Positions 37,393-52,576 of a stretch of 64,000 nt of DNA are shown in pieces. This stretch comes from Brasenia schreberi. Its lineage: Eukaryota; Streptophyta; Magnoliopsida; Nymphaeales; Cabombaceae. The notes under the pieces are model-generated. The model was not told the origin of the DNA. It did no database searches and saw nothing but the letters and a program-made list of their open reading frames with translations. The position numbers and the translations under genes were made by a program. Where the stretch lies: NCBI GenBank assembly GCA_036023115.1, contig JAYKKT010000059.1, positions 3,386,001 through 3,450,000 on the forward strand, read 5' to 3'. Every line of letters begins with the position of its first letter. The first letter of the stretch is position 1.

Positions 37393-38215
37393 CTCTTCCT
37401 GTTAGTCTACACCATGGTGTATTCCTGTCAGATGATACACACTAGCTAGCGACCCACCCGGTGCTGCGTCCTTGTACACGGAAACCATAGACAATTTGTA
37501 ACTGTATATGTATCAAATGATCATAGTAGAGTGACAATCTTCCGGCTAATTCTGTATGTGCTCGCGTTGCGTTCTTTCTCTGGATGAGAATGAGCCATAA
37601 TAAACAAAAGTTATCTGTAACTGAGTGCTGCTCACTGACCTTATCCCTGCAGTCGTCCTCGGGTATGTACTCGTTCTACAGTTCCTTCTTGTTCATCGTC
37701 ATCATACTGCCAAGGAAGCAACATAGCTCGATAGGAATCATGGAAGCTAAAATTATTTGCCATTTAATCTATTGTAATAAATGTTCATAATTATCTCTCA
37801 TCTTTGATGGCCAACATTGAAACTTATAAACAAAAACAGTTAATGGTAGTATCATCTGAGATACTATGCTGCATAGTCCAATGATTATCGAAGTACCAGA
37901 TTCTCGCCGTACATCCCCCACTTTAACCTTCCAATGGAGTATATCTCAGAGACTAATATGTGCCTTAACAATATTGCACATCTATTTGGATCTCATCGAC
38001 CATCTCACAGTGAGGTGTGTTAAAGAGAGAAATGGAACTCGTTCTTCTTTGTAGTGACCCTAGAGCATGTAAGTCAAGGAGCCTTAGTAGCATCAAATGC
38101 TTCATTCATGCCCCAAAACAATGAAGGTAGAGATGGAGGAAGTGTAGGAGGTGAAGATAAAGAGAAATCAAAGTGTTCTTATTATATAGGCATGGCTAGT
38201 GGGTAAGGCAAGTTG

Positions 38216-38816
38216 TTCAAAATGATGAAAAAAAATGCATGGGGACGTTATGTATAGAATTAAGATAGGTTGGTTAAAATGGAAACATTAAATATTTTGT
38301 GTGACAAAAAGATAACATTAAAAATATTCCATTGACAAGAAGATAACATTAAAGTTGAAAAGTAAATACTTTAGAGCAATAATTAGACATGTTATGTTTT
38401 ATGGTTGACTTTTGGGCAACTAATCATCTAACATGTATAAAAGATGTATTGGCAAAAATGAAAATACTAAGATAGATAAGTGATAATACAAAGAAAGATT
38501 GTATACATAATGAAGTTACAATAAACAAATTGAGAGAGACACTAATAAATGATAAAACAAAAGAAAATCCTTTAAGATGGTTTGGATACATAGAAAGACG
38601 ACCAAAGGAAGTTACTTTAAAAAGGTACGAAAAACTAAATTGTGAAAATGTTAAAGAGAAAGATAAATACCATAAAAGTGTTGGAAAGAAACAATAAAAA
38701 TGATGTGTCTTATGTTGAGTTAATTGCTAGTATGACACATGATCATGTTTTATGAAAACAAGGAATCGAGCAGCCCCATCTAGTATGAGAAAAGGCTTAG
38801 TTGTTGTTGGCTCGTG
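38216..38816 (+). mobile_element. 5'-truncated LINE, 3' end
   Basis: It is homologous to 11600-12296: GGTTGGTTAAAATGGA, TTAGAGCAATAATTAGACAT and TGACACATGATCATG, with the tail AAAAGGCTTAGTTGTTGTT. It has several internal deletions and one short duplicated segment (ATAACATTAAA). Confidence 0.85.
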
Positions 38817-39666
38817 AGTAGGGCAACTAAAGCAACTGTCTCAGGCACCCGAAAGTTAAACTCATCATAGTATAGGCCTCGTTGCAAAGTTTTTAGACTT
38901 GGAACTGAAACTTTTAAGTTGCCTTAGCCCTTGACTTGTGTTGAGCTGTCCCTGCCTTTATAGTAAGAACCGTCGTCATGAACAACATTGATATTTGGTA
39001 GGAGATCCCAAGCTTGAAGAACAGAAGGATGATGCCCCCAAAGGGCAAATAGAGGAGGACTAAGCTTGTAGTGAGCATATTTTAATGTGAATAATTAGAT
39101 TCAAATTTGAGATATATAGTGTATCCTATCATACAGGGCACAATCTTTTTGAAAAAAAATAAGAAACCCCAAGATCGTATCTCATTGTGTCATACAATAC
39201 ACATGCGATATAAAAAGGGTTTGTTATATGATATTGAGTCGAGTAGCAAATTCTTGAATGATCCACATATCAAATTGTATCGTATGATCCGAACCAATAC
39301 TTGTTACCTTTGTGTTAAATGATCGAGCACGACTTTTGTGTTTCGGATACACTTTTAGTGGCCTATGATCGAACAATTGACATCAGGTTGGAGGGTGTTG
39401 TAAGTTCAGAAAACTGGGCAGGTGAAAACCCAACTCAAATCCATACCTGGTCGAGCTCTAAATTTAGGTTTGCCTCTAGACGAACCCGGGATCCATTGGA
39501 ACCGGGTGGAATTTGACTCGGAAACTACACCCAGTCGAGAATGGATCTGGTCGGACCCATATGCACCCCCCACTGGCCAAGCACGTCGGGTCGTGTCCAA
39601 AGGACAATGGCATCTTGATTATATCGGAATACATCGAGGATATTTACAAAGTCATTACAAAGCTTA

Positions 39667-39678
39667 AAACCCTAACCC
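39667..39678 (+). promoter_or_regulatory. Telo-box in RPL22 promoter/leader
   Basis: AAACCCTAACCC followed by a pyrimidine-rich CCTCCCCTCC stretch. AAACCCTA telo-boxes are a hallmark of plant ribosomal protein promoters. It lies 1.16 kb upstream of the RPL22 ATG, consistent with a 5' UTR intron between them. Confidence 0.7.
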
Positions 39679-40833
39679 TCCCCTCCTTTCTCATACGTTT
39701 TCCGCTCCGCCTCTCCTCCCCACTTTCCGCTTTCCGCGTGCCATTATTGTCTGCAAGTAAAAAATCTCTCCATTTCTCTACTTTTTCTCTTGCATTCTTG
39801 ATTTACGGTTCCCTCGTTGTGCATGGTCTCGTTCTGGGCTGGGAATTCGATTTGGGGCCGTGGGTGCTGAGACATCCTTTCGATTTTTGAGCAGCTGATT
39901 TATAGAGTAGTCTTTGTTGTGGAGAAATGAGGGCTAAATTCTAATTGTAACGAGGGTCTCTTTGTTGAATATCGTCAAGTAGTTTTGGTTTATCCTGGGT
40001 TCTCTTCGATTCGTCTTTAGTAGATGTGTCCAATTTGACAGTGATCTTTTTGGGATATTTATTTTTTTGTCTACGAATCTTGCCAGTACTTTTGCTTTTC
40101 TTGCTTTTGGGTTTTCGACATCTCTTTATGTTGTCTCCCGCTGATATTTTAGTTCTTCTGTTTGTTGGAGTTCTAATGGTTGCAATCGTTGAGTGGCGCA
40201 CTCGTTAGTTTTTGTGTTCGGAGGATGCTCTTTTTGTTTTCATTATCCGACTGTAGAGACCACCTTTGATGATAGTGTGACTCGTCACTTCTGGAGTGTC
40301 TTGTTTTTGTCATAAACAATGCGTTGGACTTGCTGCTTGAGTTGGAAAATTTGTTCGGGTCACAAACGTGCTTTCCATTTCTTCATTTGTGGCAAAGACT
40401 ACGTATTTTCGACTGGCATGAGCATACATACCAATCATTTCAGTCTTTTTGATATTCAGTGGGCGTAGAAGTCTTCGCATTTCTCTTTTGGTGACTCTCT
40501 CCACAAACTTTGCCTTTGCTCGCATTTGACAAATTGTATTTCATTGGTTACTTGTGTCCTGTCGACGATTTTATGCATTCCCCTGTCAATTTTATTCCAT
40601 GCTCGCTCCCGTGAAATCTCATGCTATTTGCCCGTATTTTAAATAATGAGACAACCCAAGTGGTAGAAGTTGAAACGCAATTGAAAACTAGTCCGGAATA
40701 CATGTTTGACATAGATCAAACGCATATGGAATGGTTTCCAAGTTGAGAACAGCAGTAATGATGTAACGTGTCTTATCTGAATTTTGTTGATATTGAAAGT
40801 TCTCTGGCATGTGCAGTAGCATCAGAAGTTCAG

Positions 40834-44735
<3,902 letters not shown>

Positions 44736-46283
44736 GCATAGGCACTTGGTTTTTTGTCCACCCTTTCCTGAAACTCTTTCAACTTTCATTTAGTACTTTA
44801 GAAGCGTATCCTTATCATTGGTGGATTTTTTGGCGAATACCTTATTGAAATGAACTTTTGGATTCGAGGATATCTCGAGCCTCTTACAACTTGTTTTGAT
44901 GGTTGATAGCAATTCAATTTCACCAATTATAACTCGTTTTCTTTCTTTCTTGTTTGTGAGATGAAACGATTTGTTTTTAATCAGCGTAATGGTTTATTAG
45001 TAGCTATAAGATTGAAAGAAGCGCTTCTCTTGTAGCATCTAAATTTGTTACAACTGGCATCGTTTTTGTGGCCTTTGCTTCTTGATATTGCCTCCCGATG
45101 AGTTCAAGCGCCAAATCTTTGGTTTACGATGGGCTTTCTGTTGGTTAAATTTTTCAAAAATATGACCTTTTTAATTCATGACAAACCCTGCCCTGATTCA
45201 GCTTACCTAACTCTCAAGGAAGATTCGGTTGTCCTTTCATCACACCCTTCACCATGAAACCTCATGGTATGCCTGTTTGCAAGCAGGATTCAATTTGTGA
45301 TTGACCTCAACGTCATGGGGTCTCTTTGAGGGATGTTTGAACTTCATATGTTTTATACGAGTCTATGGCCATTTAATCTTTTCGCTACATTTCATATATG
45401 ATTTTGCATAAAACATAAAGGCTAATTCCGTGTTTTCATTAAAATGGCTTGGGCTGTCGATCGCGAGAGGACGACCGGTTCCTCATGCATCTAATGCATG
45501 TATTTCGACTTACAACTCTGTATGGATACATCTGAACGAGTGATTTGTGGCAAGATGGATTGTTACCTATCAGATTGTTACGATCCATCTGTTGCGCTGT
45601 GCTGTATAGGTAGTCTTCATGTGAATGTTGGGGTGGGGTTAGGGGAGGTGTATGGGTACCCGCTCACATGGATTCGTGTGTGCAAGAGAGAGAGAGAGAG
45701 AGACTCGTTCTGAAAGTCCGTTCGGTTGGTGATGGTTTAGGTCGCGTATGCCTGTCGGAGACCCCTTTATAATGTTCTTCACTGAGAATGACAGAAAAAG
45801 CATTCCCAAGTTTTTCTGACAAGCTAGCTCACAACTTCGGGAGAAAGGGTGCTTACTCACAAAGGGTGTCGCAGTGACTGACGGACTCCTAAGCGATACT
45901 ACAGCTGCTTCGATATTCCCAAGTAATTGAACCTGTTAATGCCCTTATAGGTTAATGCTTTTTCTTCACACAGCAGACTCCTACCCGAATAGCTGTTACG
46001 TAAGTTTTTCTCTCCCCAAAGAAGCTATGCCTGAATGCGAGAGGAGAAGAAAAAGCCACTAATGCCATCAACGGTTTGAAATACTCGATCACAATACAAA
46101 TGCCGAACAATACTCATTGCAATAACACCAACAGTGGCATTCGATAGATCAGAACACTTTAGATTGAAACTGTAATGACAATGGTGCGGTAAATGCTAAA
46201 ACTTGATGGTTGGTTGGAGAAATATCCTCAAAATTGTATACCAAAGATTTCAATTATAACGAGAGAGAGAGAGAGAGAGAGCA
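44736..46283. other. RPL22 3' UTR and intergenic DNA
   Basis: The first few hundred bases should be RPL22 3' UTR. The rest shows only short GA tracts (45687-45702 and 46260-46281). I found no gene. Confidence 0.6.
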
Positions 46284-46850
46284 TCAAGGGGGAGATGCCA
46301 GTGTGTTAATCAGAGACAGAGCAATACTTGTAATGCGTGAAAGGTTCTCCATTGTAGTGTTGAACCCTTTCAGCACCGACGTCTCGTTACACCGATCACT
46401 GAACCCATCAAAGCATGTATCTTCGCTACTGAGCGCAGCACTCACCCAAGTCTGCATGTTACTCACCTGGAACTCATACGTGTTATTCTCCAGCTTCCGA
46501 ATCTTGATCAACGACTTGTAAAGATTGTCCAATGCATCTCCGAAGCAATCAACACAATCCTCCAGTGCCATCCTCGGACTTCCTTTGAGCCCAAGCTGCC
46601 TTAGGCTCAGCACGTACTGAGACACATTCTTGGTCTGTGCAAGAGTGACTGAGATCGCGGCACGCGCTAGCCCACTCGGGCTGCTCTTTGCTCTGCCTGT
46701 CAGTGAAGATAGCGTACTGAAACACAGATCAGGGTACAGTGTAACATTACAAGCATTTCTAAGATAGTCATTTCCATCTTTCCACCCCAAGCACCCCAAG
46801 GGAGAAAGCAGAGAAAGAAGGATCACCAAACTGACTCTTAGAAATGACAT
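46284..46850 (-). CDS. Pectin methylesterase/invertase inhibitor (PMEI) domain protein
   Basis: Secreted proteins of this family bind and inhibit pectin methylesterases or invertases in the cell wall. A single exon of 188 aa starts at MSFLRVSLVILLSLLSPLGC, a clear signal peptide. The mature part has NACNVTLYPDLCFSTLS (first Cys pair), an ALEDCVDCFGDALDNL segment with the next conserved cysteines, and VSAALSSEDTCFDGF typical of the domain. It is all-helical, with N-glycosylation-type NNT, NET and NTT sites. An in-frame Met 12 codons upstream (46886) would put polar residues before the hydrophobic core, so I prefer 46850. A 22-bp GA run lies just past the stop. Confidence 0.92.
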   Translation of the reverse strand: MSFLRVSLVILLSLLSPLGCLGWKDGNDYLRNACNVTLYPDLCFSTLSSLTGRAKSSPSGLARAAISVTLAQTKNVSQYVLSLRQLGLKGSPRMALEDCVDCFGDALDNLYKSLIKIRKLENNTYEFQVSNMQTWVSAALSSEDTCFDGFSDRCNETSVLKGFNTTMENLSRITSIALSLINTLASPP

Positions 46851-47365
46851 TATGAACAAATCTGTCAATGGGTCTACTGCCGTCACGAGCCGGATCTTCG
46901 TGAGATCAGGTCAAGAAACAAGGTTCGAGACAAAACTGTTCCAGCAGAAGTCAGTTCCAGCTCCTTCTGAAGCCATCATCTAAGAAGCTAAAGGAGAAGA
47001 ATTTATTGTAGTGAAGAACATAAGGGAAGAGATTTATATGCAAATAAGTGAAGGGAAGACGTGATAAATGTAAAACGTATTAATGAGTAGCAGATGGGAA
47101 GATCGGACGCCAGACATGTATGTCACAGTAAGGTGGCACTGTTGGTGAGTTGTCTCCATGTATCTGGCCATGGTAGTCTGCATGTGGGACCTTCCATCAG
47201 ATTCCTCTGTCAAGCTTAGGTAAGTGTCTAGGTGAAATCTTTTAAAGCTGTTTTTGTTTAAACCTAAAATCAAGGCTTTCTCCTGTGCATGTGCAGAACT
47301 GAAGCTGCATCTCAATCATGGAGAGAGGAATGATTCGTCGTTTAATTATTTAATAGTCTTCAATC

Positions 47366-47443
47366 TGATAGGGATCTGTGGAAACAAAGAATCCATGTAG
47401 CCGACCCCGTCTAGTATGGGAAAAGGCTTAGTTGTTGTTGTTG
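47366..47443 (+). mobile_element. Extremely 5'-truncated LINE insertion
   Basis: 78 bp of the LINE 3' terminus (GGAAACAAAGAATCCATGTA to AAAAGGCTTAGTTGTTGTTG) are flanked by a perfect 15-bp target duplication, TAATAGTCTTCAATC, at 47351-47365 and 47444-47458. Confidence 0.95.
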
Positions 47444-47867
47444 TAATAGTCTTCAATCCATGGTTTTTCTTTATTTTGAGCAAATGGGTTGTTAAATTTA
47501 TTTAGGAGGATGCCATGTTCAACTGAAATTGAAAAAGAAGCGACATTATTCTTCGGACACTTCGATATCTTTTGATGGGATGCTCGGGGGCCCTCGGCCG
47601 AGAGCATATATTGTGCATCAGCTTGCGCAGGCGGTGGTGCCATGATGGTAGAACTCCTGACTGATGATGTAGCAGCCAGAGACACTTCCCACTATCTTAA
47701 TACAGGGGAAGGAGAAGTGGATTTGGTTTTCAGATAACAATCACCCTTTTGGTGCTTGACAAGAACTCAATTGGTTTCCGTCGCCAAAAAAAGGACTCGT
47801 CGCTTTACAGTGCATGATCCAGATTATGCTGCACTGTTTCTGGCAGTGCCACGAAATTCCTTTTGTT

Positions 47868-47975
47868 ACAAAGGGAGCCTGAAGCCTAGCACACACGCAC
47901 CCCCTGGGAACCAAACTCGCCACCACAGCATGGGAGTCAGAGAACCCTGCCAGTTGAGCTCAGGTTCTGGGTGAG
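47868..47975 (-). repeat. SINE-like copy, family 2
   Basis: On the minus strand it contains GAGCTCAACTGGCAGGG (A-box-like), then GGCGAGTTTGGTTCCCAGGG (B-box-like) and GGTGCGTGTGTGCTAGGCTT. The order matches 57965-58060. Confidence 0.6.
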
Positions 47976-48763
47976 GGCAGATGGTATGAGTTTGAGACTC
48001 CTTTAGTTTCCAGTCCAACAGAAAGATTGGTTAAGACGTCACCAGTGTTTCATGTAATTTCACGTCCATCTAAACCACTGATAGCTTTCATGATCCTATA
48101 GTATTACAGTCTGTCCATTATCTGCAACTTAGTCTTTCAGTGCAGTTCGAGAATAGTTCCAGCTTCATTACCCTTAATCTTCTGAAACAAATGCTACTCC
48201 GTGTTTCCCACTACCAATCATTTATGAAGCTAATAATTTCAAAACAGAAGTGGGGGGAAGAGTGCCACCACTGACGGCAAAAGGCCGGGGTTTATCTCAA
48301 CTGCCGGCTTCCTTTTGGCTCTTCAAGTTCGTGGACATGGATTTTTATGGCAGGAATGCCGCTAAGTAAAGCTCATTCCTTCATCAGAATCAATCCCTTC
48401 CTGACCTGGCTAATCAAAATATTGATTCTAACCAAAGCAAAACACTGAAAGCACAAGACCAGAGTTTTTTTTCCATTGCAGACATGAAATAAATGGTTAG
48501 TGGATATAAGAGAGAAAAAACTCTTTTACCTTGTAAATTGATCAAACACTCGAAAATAACAAGAGAAATTGTACAAGAAGCAGTTGAGCATCGAACAAAA
48601 TTGTGAATATTGCTTGATCTGTATCGATAAAGTGATAACAAGAGACCATAATATGTCAGCTTCCTGTTGAACCAAATTAAATCTATTAGGCGGGAGGGGA
48701 AATAATTATTGTACTTGGAGAAACATGGGTGAACAGCAGTAGCTTTCCATGCACTTGTCCTTC

Positions 48764-51505
48764 TTAACTAGCTTTCGGAAGGCTTTCCTCTGTGGGAATC
48801 TCAAGCGTGGCTCCAGCATGCTCTTTAGCGGGTTTGACCTCTGCAGAGGTTAAATTTCTGGTGTCAGTCAAGAACTGAAAACCGTGCATAACAATTGGAC
48901 CACAATAGTATCTGTAGTTATATGTGTCGTTGAAAAAAAAAATCAAATCTTAGGCATGACATATCTGAATCAAACGAAGCTGGGCTATGAACTGTTTAGT
49001 TGACGCTAACATGAAGGCCTGTTCATAATCCAACATGCTACTGCCACAAAATTGAGTGTCACAAGGATGGGAAGTATACTCAGAGTGGACCCAAGTGGTG
49101 GAACTGTCATGGTTAGGCTAGGTTTCATCCTAGGACTTGTTTCTCTAGACGATAATTTGCCATACAGTAGAAAGGAGGCTCATCAGATGCTAGTCCATCA
49201 ATCTTCTTATTAACCTGCAGAAAAAATAGGTGCGATTTCAAAAATATAAAAAGTTATATGCCTATTTAAGATTTCATCAACTCTTTATATGTTCTTTTTA
49301 CACACAAGTATAAGGTTTACTTTTGGTTATCGCCAACTTAATACTAATAATAACAATCACAATCATGTTAAGAGACATCCGAAGTGCTTTTTGCAGTGCA
49401 AATTCTAATTATACATGCCAACATGAACACCTTTGCATTCATCTTGTTTGTCACATTTACAATAACACTTTGTTTGAACCTCCATACTGTTGTGATTGTC
49501 CATATTTTCCTTTGTACTTATGATTCCAGCATCCCTATGTTCCAAATTCAATGAAAATTTCAATGACAAGTTTGCGAGTTCTTATGCATTCCATTTATAG
49601 TATTCATACTTTCATTGGCATCTTCTCCTAAAGTAAATGGATGATTTGCTGCCACAGAGAAACTTTCTGCTAAGCATGATTAATTTACAGAGATCTAAGA
49701 CATACATAGTCATCTCACAACAACTAAAGAAGCCTTAATCACTTTTATCCACTGCCTCAGATATTAGCACTAGAAATCCTAGGTTTTGTTGTTCTAAGAA
49801 TTATTATCAATGCCACTATCCTTCTGTAATTAGTGAATTTGGCAGGTGAGACTGTTGGCACCTTCTATCTTACTAGGTTAGGTTCCTCCCCCTTAGCATC
49901 TTATCACTATACATATTTGACGCTATGTACTACTTTCTTCCTGGAAGCCCATCCGGACACATTCTATTCAAATCTTTCGGAACACTGCATCTTGTTAGCA
50001 GTCACAGAACTTTCCTATTCAAATTTGCAACTATGTGTTTGATGAATCTGAGGATCTCAACTAATTGATTTGCCATTAAAATGTTTGCTGGATGGTAATA
50101 AATTCAGGTTCCTTCAAGCTGGTTATGGCATGAAAGAACAGTAAGAAAGGTGAATCCTGAAGTCAACAAGCATATCGAAACATGGTGATATTAATTTCAC
50201 TTGATGCCCCAGAGGCTACCAAAGCGTATCTTGAAAAATCTGTCATTCACTAGTGTTTGCAAAACACACGTTAGCAGAGGACTTATACTGAGCAGGCACA
50301 CCTAATACTTTATGATAATTCAAGGCACAAAATTGGCTTTCCAATTGTAACCAATTAAGTATAATGATCATATTCGCGCAACATTCTAGAGGACAAACAA
50401 TTTTTCGACTTGTAGTCTTAGATAGGTTAATCGAATATGCCACTTCAGGCCACTCAAAAGTAACATTCACAATACAGTCAAGACCTTTGTGGGAAGGATT
50501 TTCGTAAGATCGACATTTGATGGAAAATCCAATACCATGTGAGCGGGAGTGTGATACTATATTTACTTACAAAATTTTGAGGGAATAGATGTATCAATGT
50601 GGAACCAAAACAAAAGGCATAATTCTTGTGAAGATGATTACTTGTGATCAAAATTCCTCACATCATGTTAATATATTAACAGAGACTCGTAAATCCGATT
50701 CAATATTTTGAGCACCAATCGTGGGGCTTTCGAACACATAGATTTCCATATTCAAGGAACAATGTTTGATAAGTGAATCCAACTAACACTGTGGGGCCTA
50801 ATGAAATAGCTGGAAGGTTAAGTGGCTGCATCATAACCCAGAACTCAAGGTTCGGATAGTGTGAAGTAAACCGCAGCTTGCCTATTGAAAATAAAACACC
50901 CGCCTAAACTAATATCTGGTATCTATTCAATTAACACAAATCGGCAGAAAAGGATAGCATAACCGCACCAATGACCAAAACAAATGAGGTTTACAAGTTT
51001 ACCATCCAGAGTTTGCAACTATGCTATCTCTAAGCACATAACTTATCAAACGAAAATGACAAATTGGCGGAAGGCAAAGCTATAAAAGCACGACAAACAC
51101 GTTAGAAAATAGGTTTAAATTTAGTCACTCCAAAGCAATGAAGCTTTCAAGATTTCCGTCCTCAAATTGCAACCATAAGATCTCGTGCACATAAACAATC
51201 AGATCAAAAAGAAAATGACAAATTGAGAGAGAGAGAGAGAGACGTAAAGATGGTAGCGTACCGTATCCACCGGAAGGTTTTAGCCTGGCCTGGACGATCA
51301 TGTTGGAGATGAAGTGAGACGCTTCCTGGGCGTCGGCTATCAACTTCTTGATGTGTTCGTCGCCCGTGGCGTTGCGGTTCTCGTCGAACTTGCCCCTGAT
51401 CTCTTTGGCCGACTGCTGCATCATCCATTTGTCTCCGGCGAACGACTTCCTCGCCGCCCTTAGCAGAGCCCTGTACACCCCACTAACACTTGCTTCCTTC
51501 CCCAT
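48764..51505 (-). CDS. MZM1: LYR-motif protein, MZM1/LYRM7-type mitochondrial protein (2 exons)
   Basis: MZM1/LYRM7 proteins chaperone the Rieske iron-sulfur subunit during respiratory complex III assembly in mitochondria. Exons are 51505-51262 and 48840-48764, GT-AG, phase 1, giving 106 aa, the usual size. Exon 1 contains VYRALLRAARKSFAGD (LYR-type motif, here VYR), FDENRNATGDEHI and EASHFISNMIVQARLK. The splice restores GGYEVKPAKEHAGATLEIPT. The 2.4-kb intron holds no recognisable gene or element; its AT-rich sequence is unremarkable. The family is clear from the whole pattern; the precise orthologue name is the usual plant annotation rather than proven here. Confidence 0.88.
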
Positions 51506-52576
51506 GGATTCTTCCTCTGTTTCTTTCCGTTGCCGCTCTCGCTCTTTACTGCAAGCAACCCCAAGTTACCCAACCCCACAATCCGTCTACCACTGTGACA
51601 AAGCGAAGTCGAGCGCGAGATGCTGTCTGTGGAAAGTCTATGGCAAATCGGGTCGCTTCGGGTTCGGGTTCGGATAAAAACAGGCCCAATCGAATCCTTC
51701 CCGATTTTCTTTGCGTCATACTCTCTGAACCTGGACCTGGGGTGCTTAAATCCATGGATTTTTCAGGTCGAGCCCCGGTCAGGTCAGGTTGTTTGTCGAG
51801 GCGGATCCGAAATTGTCACACTGGATCATTCATCCATCCATGCCCATTTTGAAAGGAATGGACCATACTTGTTTTTGAATTCGATCTATCCTCACCCATA
51901 AGTTTTGACTCGGGTTGGTATGCACCAACTCGAGTTGGGCCGGGTTAGGTCCGGGTCTGAGTCTTTACCAAACCATCTTTTACCAGGTGTTGCTTTTTAA
52001 AAGTAAATATCTTAAGATAAATATTATAAAACAGCAATAGCATGGATAACTGTAAAGAGAAATAAATATATTGAATTAGATGTACGAGAAAGAAAGGATG
52101 GTCAAACGAATCTCCAATTAAAAATTAAATCGTGATTAAGAAAGAGAGGAGGTCTCAAACATTTACACTGAATGGTTCCCAACAGTGAAAATGTTAAAAA
52201 AGAAAGAAAGAAATCACAAAATTATTTTAAAAAGCTATAAAAAATTATCTAATTTTCCTAGTAATAACTTTTAGCATCACATATGGAAATGAAGAATCCA
52301 TGTTGCCAACCCCATTTAGCATGAGAAAAGGCTTAGTTGTTCATGTTGTTTAGTTCCAAAACACAACCAATCATGGAGAGTTATCGGTCGATCCCATTTA
52401 AGTGCGGATGCTGTGGTTCTTTCTGGTTTTGGTTGGACAAGACAATCTGCTGGCACATTCAGCAGGATACGAGCCACTAAGATGAGGCAAGGCTACAGCA
52501 AAGCGCTAAATTTTACCAAAATTGAAGGACGTACAATTGTCATAAAATACAGAACCATTTAAGCAAGCAACTGATA
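51506..52576. other. Intergenic stretch upstream of MZM1
   Basis: It holds the MZM1 promoter, a GGGTTCGGGTTCGG-rich repeat-like zone (about 51640-51960) and a LINE tail (52185-52345). No gene. Confidence 0.6.
52185..52345 (+). mobile_element. 5'-truncated LINE tail
   Basis: It starts at AGTGAAAATGTTAAAAAAGA and ends CATGAGAAAAGGCTTAGTTG, the same terminus as the other LINE copies. It is diverged. Confidence 0.75.

Larger units (their letters stand above)
34730..39660. other. Intergenic stretch, repeats and unrecognised DNA
   Basis: 34730-35500 looks like intron-type T-rich DNA. 35520-36360 is an LTR-like or otherwise unusual module. 37201-37392 is a 96-bp tandem duplication. 38216-38816 is a LINE end. 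39380-39600 is GC-richer repeat-like DNA. A minus-strand frame at 36925-37143 resembles no family I know. Confidence 0.55.
46851..48763. other. Intergenic stretch with a tiny LINE insertion and SINE
   Basis: It holds the PMEI promoter side, a 78-bp LINE tail (47366-47443) and a family 2 SINE-like copy (47868-47975). No gene is supported. Confidence 0.6.

Noticed and set aside
40768..40833. Upstream in-frame ATG of RPL22
   Set aside because: The added residues are not part of eL22, and the DNA looks like intron or leader sequence with acceptor-like CAGs.
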